Shown piece after piece: positions 56,230 through 64,000 of a stretch of DNA of 64,000 bases (the stretch's first letter is position 1; the number at the start of each line of letters is the position of its first letter). The DNA is taken from assembly GCF_001638985.1 (NCBI RefSeq), contig NW_017265136.1:1968269-2032268 (forward strand), read 5' to 3'. A model generated the notes under the pieces. The model was given only the letters and a program-made list of their open reading frames with translations. It was not told where the DNA came from and searched no databases. The DNA is from Phycomyces blakesleeanus NRRL 1555(-) (lineage: Eukaryota > Mucoromycota > Mucoromycetes > Mucorales > Phycomycetaceae). The position numbers were made by a program, and so were the translations under genes.

Positions 56230-58416
56230 ATGAATCGCAAACGTTTACCAAAGAACCAAATATCTGAAACAGTCGATCTTACATCTGATGACGATGAACG
56301 ATCAAACACATTACCATTACCAAAACGTCGCCGAGAAGATCCTCTCGAAACTGGATTAAGTGGGGATGTCGATCAATTAATGATTTCATCCTCAAGTGAC
56401 GAGTCATGTCCAGCGCCATGGTTAAGAGACATGCGCAAGGCTCTTACCCAAGTCTTTCGTCTTAATTCCTTCCGAACTCATCAACAGCAAATAATTTCTT
56501 CAGCTATTCAAGGCAAAGATGTGTTTGTGCTAATGCCAACTGGAGGAGGCAAAAGCTTATGCTATCAATTACCAGCCATCTTACAGAATCATGCACCAGG
56601 TGTCAGTATTGTTGTTTCCCCACTCTTGTCTCTCATGCAAGATCAAGTTCATGATCTCGTGTGTGTTAAAGGCATTGCTGCTGCACTGTTGAATAGTCAA
56701 ATGGGGGCTGCTCATCGTCGCTGGGTATATAGTGAACTCAAAAAACCATCCTCTTTGATGTGCCTGCTGTATGTAACACCAGAAATGCTGGAAAAATCAA
56801 AGGAACTTGTCGAAGCTCTCAGTTGTTTGTATGATCAAGACCGCTTAACCCGTTTTGTAATTGATGAAGCACACTGTGTTTCCCAGTGGGGTCATGATTT
56901 TCGACCAGATTACAAGCTACTTGGGAATGTTCGTAACCGGTTCTCGGGAGTTCCAATAATGGCCCTGACAGCTACTGCTACACCTACTGTTGAAGCGGAT
57001 GTCTTACGCTGTCTAGGAATGCAAGAGTGTAAGGTATTCAGACAGAGCTTCAACCGAAAGAATTTGAGGTATGGTATAAACCAAATATTAAATCAATCGT
57101 AACTAGGATTACTCATAAGGTTGAAATATAATTTTAGCTTGGAGGTGGTAACCAAAACACCGCGGTCAATGGCTGACGATATTTATCAATTTATCGACGA
57201 TGGACGTAGAAATCATAGTGGGATTATTTACTGTATCGGACGTCAGCAATGCGAGTCGCTTGCAGAAGAGCTACGAGAAGCTTTTGGCTTGACTGCAGAG
57301 CATTATCATGCAAAATTGACACCAGACATGCGTAATAATGTTCAGCGAGAGTGGAAGGAAGGAAGGATCCGGATTATTGTGGCTACAATTGCATTCGGTA
57401 TGGGTATAGACAAGCCCGATGTACGTTATGTTATACATGCATCTATCCCTAGCTCCCTTGAAGGCTACTACCAGGAAATCGGTCGTGCTGGTCGAGATGG
57501 TCAACCTGCTGTTTGTCGGCTATATTATACTTATCGTGATGCAAGTGTTCATCGTGGGCAAATTGATCGTGGTGGAGGAAATTCGACACAAAAGGAACGC
57601 CTAAACACCAACCTTAATGCTATGATAGCTTATTGCGAAAACGTCATTGATTGTCGTCGTTTCCTAGTTCTGAAATACTTTGGCGAGACATTTGATGCTA
57701 GTGGGTGTAATCAGACTTGCGACAACTGCCTTGGCGCAATGAACCAGACTAATATTACTAAGGATATGACCAGTCTGGCAATTGAAACTATTCGCCTTGT
57801 CCGATCTGTACAAAGTGCCGGCGTTACTTTGTTGCAGGTACTTGATATGCTGAGAGGTTCGCAATCCAAAAGGTTTGTGGATAATGGTTTTTTGGAGGCG
57901 ACTTCATATGGTGCAGGCAAGCATCTTTCGCGGCCTGATGCGGAAAGATTTATGAAGCATCTTGTAATAATGGGAATTTTGGTCGAAAAAACCGAGTACA
58001 ACAATATGGGATTCTCTTCCGCCTACCTTAAGGTAAGAACTCCTTGAAAATATTCTTATATTGTTAGAAAAACTATTAAATACCTTTTGGAATTATTTTA
58101 GGTTGGAAAAAAAGCATTAGATGTCGAACGAGAAGCTCTTAAGGTGAATTTGAGCTTCTCTAGTACAAATGTAACACCTTCATCATCCAGCTCTTTAAGA
58201 TCTGCTGAAACTTCCGGAGAACCCAAGCGACGTACGAAAGTAGTACTGCCTGGATTTGTTACCGCGTTATCTCTCACCAACAAAGACCAACCTAATACCA
58301 GGTCTACAGCAAAATCCGGTAGTACTTCAAATGCTACTGGGTTTACAAGACCTGTAGTCACACCCAAAAAAGGGAAAATTACCAATTTTATTTCACCACT
58401 GAACACTCGCAACTAA
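56230..58416 (+). CDS. RecQ-family DNA helicase
   Basis: Three exons, 56230-57068, 57138-58032 and 58102-58416, giving 682 residues. A 3'-to-5' helicase of superfamily 2 for recombination and replication-fork repair. Motifs: QQQII (motif 0 region), PTGGGKS (Walker A, about 103-109), DEAH (about 212-215) followed by CVSQWGHDFRPDY (the RecQ aromatic loop), ALTATATP, IATIAFGMGIDKPDVR and QEIGRAGRDG. The RecQ zinc site follows, with cysteines in CRRF, GCNQTCDNC, then a winged-helix-like region. No HRDC domain is seen and the tail is Ser/Thr-rich, so it looks like a shorter RecQ (BLM/Sgs1-like core). The N-terminal VDLTSDDDE resembles a SUMO-interacting motif. Subtype is not assigned. Confidence 0.93.
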
Positions 58417-58903
58417 TGTTTTAATAAAATCTAATTTGCTTTATTTACATAAATAACATAATACTTATATAAATTTTACCTTGGTATAATTCATAAAAGT
58501 ATTGACCAGTTTAACAGAACGTCTCGTAAAAGTATGTGTTTTTTAAGTTATATTTTGCTTATCACAATCAGTCGGTTATTGTGTGTAAATAGTAAAGGCC
58601 CTAATACATCCCATGGATTTTATAGGCGTCTTATAATTTTAACGGTGCGTATTTAAAAATCAAGCTACATTAGAATAATTCGAATTCAATAAAGCTTGTC
58701 ATAATGCCTTTTCATTAACATTACAAGTATTTTATAAGCCAAACCAAACTAGATTTTATACAAATTCTTAACGAGTTTCAAAAAAGATTCATGAAATACT
58801 ATTTTTAATGGTTTATTATGAGTTTGGTTTGTGTAAGCTACGTAAAAATAAAATCATGCCAAAGCATATTTTAGCTTGCATTACGACTAATATTATATTT
58901 GAA
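58417..58903. other. Intergenic region between convergent RecQ and TPR genes
   Basis: Shared 3' flank, AT-rich; AATAAA-like words follow each stop codon. No gene seen. Confidence 0.6.
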
Positions 58904-59779
58904 TTATGGATGATTTTTATTTTCGGTTGAGCCAATATTAAGTTCCTGGCTCATTACTTGGAGCATAACTTGGTTGCACATCTTGGCATATGGGTTATCC
59001 TGAATCGTGATGTTGCGAGCAACTGAGTTTCCATACTTTGCTCCTATAATAATCTTGTCAACATATATGCTCTTCTAAAAAACATCTACTTCAAAGTACT
59101 TACCTATCGCAAAATCCTCCTTTGATCCCAAGATATCTCCATTCTGACGTTTAATAATAGCGCGCTGCGTGTAAGCCTAAACATTTAAGAGATAAAATGA
59201 AAATGAGTCGTTATGAATAGATTTTCTAGTCGTTAATACCTGTTTCAGTATCTTAGGCTGTCCTTCTGCCAGTGAAATTACTTTGTTGAGATCATGTAGA
59301 GCCTCATCGTTTTTGTGAACCATACGGTATAATTGTGCCCTTTATTTGGTTCAGTCGTTTTTCATGACGGTTATGTGTGTGTTTGTGTGTGTACCTGTTA
59401 TTATAAGCCGACCCATAGGTTGGTTCCATCTCAATACACCGATTCAGTAATTCAAGTGCACCACCTGTTTCATTTTTCTCGGCTAATTTGATTGCATCCT
59501 TTTCGAGGTGCTTTAATTCTTCAAGTCGCCCAGGGCTTAGGGTACATACTACCACCAAAGTATATAGCATTTTTTCTTTAAACACCTCGTTTGTCTTGTG
59601 ATATCTTGACCTTTTCTCTTCTTTACCTGAAGTGTTGGTTATTGATTGATTGATTGAATCCAAAGGAAGTCCTTGGACATCTGTGGTGAAAAGTTAGCAT
59701 TGGATATATGTTTAAGACATCGATCGCACTTGCCTGGATTAAATATAAGCTCAAGGACAGCATCATCCGAAATAGACAT
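58904..59779 (-). CDS. TTC36: TTC36-like tetratricopeptide repeat protein
   Basis: Six exons on the minus strand: 59779-59734, 59680-59627, 59548-59395, 59339-59240, 59176-59104 and 59043-58904. Phases close to give 188 residues. The first intron has a GC donor (CCAG then GCAAGT); the others are GT-AG. The start MSISDDAVLELIFNPG, the TPR block (LELLNRCIEMEPTYGSAYNN; RAQLYRMVHKNDEALHDL), and the end NPYAKMCNQVMLQVM correspond to animal TTC36 (HBP21), a small Hsp70-linked three-TPR protein. That resemblance is from family memory. Its fungal role is unknown; protein-protein scaffolding is the safe statement. It converges on the RecQ gene. Confidence 0.82.
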
Positions 59780-61524
59780 ATTGTGTTGCTTATTAAGACA
59801 GTTAATAATAAAAGGGTAGAAAGCGAAAGAAAGGTGTGGTGTACAATGATCGTGAGAAAATAAAAATGCTCATTGAACGCTCTTTGCATACATAACCAAA
59901 CCCCGCCGTTAAGCAGACACAAAAGAAAAATGCGGATTTTTGTTAATCACCTTCCATAGTTAGAATCCATGGAAGGGTACATTTGAGTAAAGCTGACGAT
60001 TACTATTATGTGATTTAATACAATTTGCTTTCCCTAAATATAATTAAGACAATTATAGAATATTACTTATTATGTAGATTACTGTGTGTATACTTTCAAT
60101 TTTAGGTATAATGGTTAAGGTTAAAAACAACTCCTTGTTATGATGGAAATATGTTTGTAAAGGTTATTTAGCATGGTATACAATAGAATTTGGGGTGCAG
60201 AAGCAATAATGACATTCTCAGTGTATGCTCAATATTAGAAAAAGCTTTATATAAGTCTGTTCCAAAGAATGTCTTTCCCATTGATAGTTATCTTTAGATC
60301 CATTGACAAATGCTATTCACATAATGTGGGAAGTCATAGTGTAACATTGACTGCATACACCAAGGATTGTTATAAATATCTTTACAGTTTGAGATGCTTT
60401 ATACCCAGAATTACCGAAGCTTGTGTCTCTTGACACTGTTTACTAAATACAAATGGAAGATGTACTTATTTCAAAGCCGAAATATATTTCTATGTCTTTT
60501 AATAGTTTAAATTATATACAATCCGGGTTTAATTAGCTTCACTCTTTTTTCTCATATTTTTAGAAACACTAATATATGGTGGCTGTAGTCTACATTAATC
60601 TAATGCAGGATTCATATATATGTATAATAAACGCTTTATTAAAAGCATGATGACTTACTATCCAAAATTAATGGTGTAAATAAAATTCTCATCCATGTGA
60701 GCTTAATATATATATGTAATATAATTCTGGGTAAAGGTTCAGGTCAATTAGGAACACCTTTTCTAAAAACAGTGGATATATGTTTAGATATTATTATTAT
60801 TATTATTATTATTATTATGTTGCTCTGTATATTTTATGCCTAGCTTTTATCCTGTACTCCGTGATACTTATCGCATTCGTAAGACTATTGAAATAATAAC
60901 TGTCCAAAGATCCCGACTACAGCATGTTAAAATACCACGTTGTACACTAGATCACTAAGATATCATACTTATCGTTCAAGATAAACAAGATAGGCATCTC
61001 TATTAGTCATTCTAATACAATAGAGTTTTTATTTGCGTTATACTGTTATCATTGTTTATAAGTGTATTTACCCAATTTATTATGTTCATTTGCTGAAGCT
61101 TCGTTTACATTATTAAGATGTTTGTTTTTTTATTTAATATTAGTGTACATTTTTCAGCAAACAACAACTTCTTTCACATCAATTACTATACAGAATCCTT
61201 TACTGATTTATCTTTAGTTAAAAGTTACTTAAAAAACTCTATATTATTTAGATGTTTTAACTGGTAATAAATCAGATTGAAATTCTGCTTATCAAATAAC
61301 GTATTCGATTGGCTCGATTTTTTTAATACAATTAAATATATACTTTCCCACTTTTCTCGAACATCTCAATCATTTTTTGTCAGCCACAACATTCTCACAT
61401 GGATAATATTGCCCAGTGTATTTGGCAAAGTTGAGTAGAAACAGGAGAAATGAACTTATCGTCTCAATGGTTTAGTAAATCAATTATAAATTTTATTCGT
61501 ATATTTTATTGAACTTTAGACACT
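59780..61524. other. Gene-free AT-rich region
   Basis: Lies between the starts of the TPR gene and the stop of the membrane-protein gene, both on the minus strand. An ATT array of about nine units lies at 60790-60818. No gene, RNA or mobile element could be supported. Confidence 0.55.
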
Positions 61525-63099
61525 CTATCCAACAGGGTAGCCAAAAATGGTGGCAAAAATGACTAGGACAATTCCAAGAAAGGCTGATATGATAAGCAAC
61601 AGAAATGTAAATAAATTGAGACCCCTGTGGGACCGAAAATTGACAAAGCTAGCCGGATTATAATAATTAATATACACAATAGTCTCAAAGAAAGAATACA
61701 CGATCCAAAGTAGAACGAACCACCTTGAGGATTCCTCTTCATCATATTTGGCCCAGTACCCCAGTAGTAAGGGAACAGCTACAGTCGACACCAGTACAAT
61801 CAATTCCCAAATCCCACCTGGCTGTATAGATATGTCTACTCGTTTTGTATCTTTGTCTTGAAACAGTCTTTCTAAGACTTGAGGTGTTATTCCACTCTTT
61901 TGAGTGACATCGTAAGCAAAGTCAATCCTTCTAAAGGACATTGAATTTGGATCTTGAAAACAAAAGTTCCAATATTTCATTATCGAGCTTCTATAAGTAA
62001 ATTTTGGGATCGATCGACTGTCCGGATATGCTTCCTCGTTATTACAATGGATGCTAAATGCTGCCACCTGCGAATGCAATGCCAACATTGACAGAGTTTG
62101 AAGTATAGACATAATCAGAAAAACTAGCATGATTATTTTCGACCATCTTTCGCCGCGTCCTCGAATGCATTCATAGACTATATACAGAATCTGGATAGCA
62201 GAGATAAATACTTCTGTAAGTGAAGTGCTATCAATATTTGATGCACCTTGGAGCTGCTCAAGCATATCTATCGGCAAATATCGTACGAGTGATGGACATA
62301 CAGGCACTTGATATTTGCACATGGACCCTGACCCAGTAACTGTCATGTCTTTAGATGTGTATTTACATCTTGGTTCAGAGCGCACATTGCTAAAATCGTT
62401 ATATCCAATAAAAAGGTTGTCGTTTAAAAGACAATGTTTTACTTTCTTTGCTTTATCTAGGCCAAGATGATGTAAAAGCGCCGCAAGGTATGGTGCATTG
62501 TCATTTTCTCTGCTGTCAAACTCTCGTAAAGCCTCTTCGTATTCTTCAGCCCAGTTTTTTATTTGAATGTCATAAGGTTGAGCTGTGTTTGTGTTCGTGT
62601 TGGAGCTTGCGAGTGTTCCTGTTCCTGTGTAATTTTCATCTGATGAGATTTCCCGGAGAAGTATTCTATTGGAATCTGATATGTCCGCTACTACTTCAGC
62701 ACTAGTAGATTCTTCTGCATGGGATACATTTGACTTTGTTTTTTTGTACTTTTTATACCATTTGTTAAATACATCGATTCCGAGAATCTTATCTGCACTG
62801 AAAGACTTTACTATCGAGCCCATAGCGTCATATATACCACTTGTGGGGAATCCTAGCGCATTCATTCTCTTGAACGAGGTAGAAAGTGACATTGTGCTTG
62901 GATCAGGGCGAACAGTCTTTGCGTGTGCCAGATAACCAAGAATCACAGTTTTAAGAATGGAATAAGCAGCGATTTCTTCATCTGATACAGATTCTGTTGC
63001 TGACAGTGGTGCAGCAGAACACCCAAGAAGTACCAAGCATAATAATAATTCAATGATAGGTATAACGCTGTGTTGAAGTTTAGCAGAGACCCAAGACAT
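61525..63099 (-). CDS. Unknown membrane protein with signal peptide and about five C-terminal helices
   Basis: Single exon of 524 residues from the ATG at 63099-63097. I do not recognise the family. A signal peptide is likely at residues 1-30 (IIELLLCLVLLGCSAAP). About 265 residues of soluble, Ser/Thr/Asn-rich domain follow, with N-glycosylation sequons (NVS, NYT), several cysteines (CLLND, RCKY, MCKY, VCPS) and an Asn-Thr repeat. Five hydrophobic segments then occur at about 297-315, 320-343, 428-448, 458-480 and 495-521, separated by a Cys-containing loop. The layout suggests a lumenal or extracellular N domain on a multi-pass membrane base, possibly a receptor-like or transport-accessory protein. 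Intact single-exon frame and even codon use support a real gene. Confidence 0.75.
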   Translation of the reverse strand: MSWVSAKLQHSVIPIIELLLCLVLLGCSAAPLSATESVSDEEIAAYSILKTVILGYLAHAKTVRPDPSTMSLSTSFKRMNALGFPTSGIYDAMGSIVKSFSADKILGIDVFNKWYKKYKKTKSNVSHAEESTSAEVVADISDSNRILLREISSDENYTGTGTLASSNTNTNTAQPYDIQIKNWAEEYEEALREFDSRENDNAPYLAALLHHLGLDKAKKVKHCLLNDNLFIGYNDFSNVRSEPRCKYTSKDMTVTGSGSMCKYQVPVCPSLVRYLPIDMLEQLQGASNIDSTSLTEVFISAIQILYIVYECIRGRGERWSKIIMLVFLIMSILQTLSMLALHSQVAAFSIHCNNEEAYPDSRSIPKFTYRSSIMKYWNFCFQDPNSMSFRRIDFAYDVTQKSGITPQVLERLFQDKDTKRVDISIQPGGIWELIVLVSTVAVPLLLGYWAKYDEEESSRWFVLLWIVYSFFETIVYINYYNPASFVNFRSHRGLNLFTFLLLIISAFLGIVLVIFATIFGYPVG

Positions 63100-64000
63100 G
63101 GCATTAAGGCAAAAATACTATAAGAAAAAGAGGCAGATTGTTATTTTTTAATGTTATTTAAATGTATATATCCCCAGTTTAACCTGGGGAATAAATTTCT
63201 ACAAACTTGGAAATTGTGTACAAGTGCATGTTGGTCTGTACCAAGTTACACATATTAAGCCTGACATGTTTTATCTCAGAATTCTACAGTTTTTTTAGTA
63301 GTAAGTATATAAAAGAATTATACACTTTTTGATTTCGGCTTATATATCTGTGTATTTTATTTGAACAAAAAATACATAATTAAAAGTGATTACTACATCA
63401 AAGAAACAAATCAGATAGTAACTGCAGAATACATACAGCAAAAGAATGGAACTCATAAAGTTTTCTAGTAAATCTAAATTTTAAGCCTAAAAAGTATCAA
63501 TCTGATAAATAAAATGACCTTTCACTGCGATGAAAAATAAGGATTTTAGTTGAAGATTTTGTAAGTTTTTTTTGTGGGGTTAAGGATCAAGGACGTACCT
63601 GAAGTTCAAGATAGCGACACGCTCTCTAATCCACGAATAATTCTTAAAAAATTGACGAAGTTATGTTCTCTAAGAAAAAAAGCTGGGTTGGTAGGTCTTG
63701 AATGATTTATAAGAATATTAACAGTTAAACATTGATCCCCGGTTGTAATATTACTTTAGGAGCTCATGTTATATTACAGCTGGTATTTGAGAGCAGCGAG
63801 GTAAGCAAGGGCTGGGAACTTGCTTTAGTTTTACAAAATATAGCTAAAAACATGAAGAATGGTGATTGGACATGTCAAACGTATAGATAAAATAAACATC
63901 AAACCCACTTTTTCAGAATAGTCTTCCCATTTCTACGCCTTTTTTTTGTTAGAGATGTATTGATAACATCTTAGTCTAGCCGCAGAAGAGTGCTCATAAA
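63100..64000. other. Upstream flank of the membrane-protein gene
   Basis: AT-rich to the end of the window with no supported gene. A perfect 7-bp inverted repeat (TCCCCAG, six-base loop, CTGGGGA) lies at 63171-63190, about 75 bp upstream of the membrane-protein ATG, and could be an operator-like site or chance. Confidence 0.5.
63171..63190. repeat. Short perfect inverted repeat
   Basis: TCCCCAG and CTGGGGA arms around TTTAAC, in the promoter-proximal position of the minus-strand membrane-protein gene. No known factor is assigned. Confidence 0.5.

Noticed and set aside
51792..58416. Operon-like transcription of four close same-strand genes
   Set aside because: Gaps of 119-370 bp and individual start regions are ordinary for compact fungal genomes; no sign of polycistronic processing.

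Overview
This window is nuclear DNA of a filamentous fungus, most probably an early-diverging one (Mucoromycota, Mucorales-like). Genes carry many short GT-AG introns. The gene set combines fungal markers (CreA/Mig1-type repressor, Mkt1, Ssh4-type Rsp5 adaptor, siroheme synthase) with genes usually missing from Dikarya or rare there: a cobalamin-dependent methionine synthase, a spectraplakin-like giant, a full DNMT1-type methyltransferase and a TTC36-like protein. The placement is inference; I cannot name a species.

Layout. The first 26 kb are gene-poor, AT-rich and full of microsatellites. They hold the right end of a tyrosine-recombinase element with nested inverted and direct repeats (1-1352), a one-exon CreA/Mig1-like repressor (6243-7169, minus), a 20-exon DNMT1-like gene (10874-16043, plus), a decayed Tc1/mariner element with imperfect inverted ends and TA flanks (16715-18110), the nuclear gene for mitochondrial elongation factor G1 (21249-23784, minus), and a 493-bp MITE with perfect 40-bp inverted ends 155 bp upstream of that gene (23940-24432).

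From 26 to 60 kb the window is gene-dense: ribosomal protein eL42 with an ATG-only first exon, siroheme synthase (Met8-like plus SUMT), a 3109-residue CH-CH/coiled-coil/GAR protein, Mkt1, an unknown 176-residue protein, an F-box/LRR protein, MetH, cofactor-independent phosphoglycerate mutase, an SPRY/PY-motif membrane adaptor, signal peptidase subunit Spc2, a RecQ helicase and a TTC36-like TPR protein. The last 4 kb hold an unknown signal-peptide/multi-pass membrane protein and intergenic DNA.

Siroheme synthase supplies the sulfite reductase cofactor, and MetH methylates homocysteine, the product of that assimilation route, so both serve sulfur/methionine metabolism; they lie about 17 kb apart and this is not evidence of a cluster. 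Exon joins below were worked out by hand from splice sites and reading phase; all multi-exon models close in frame, but none has transcript support. I saw no CRISPR array, rRNA or tRNA gene.
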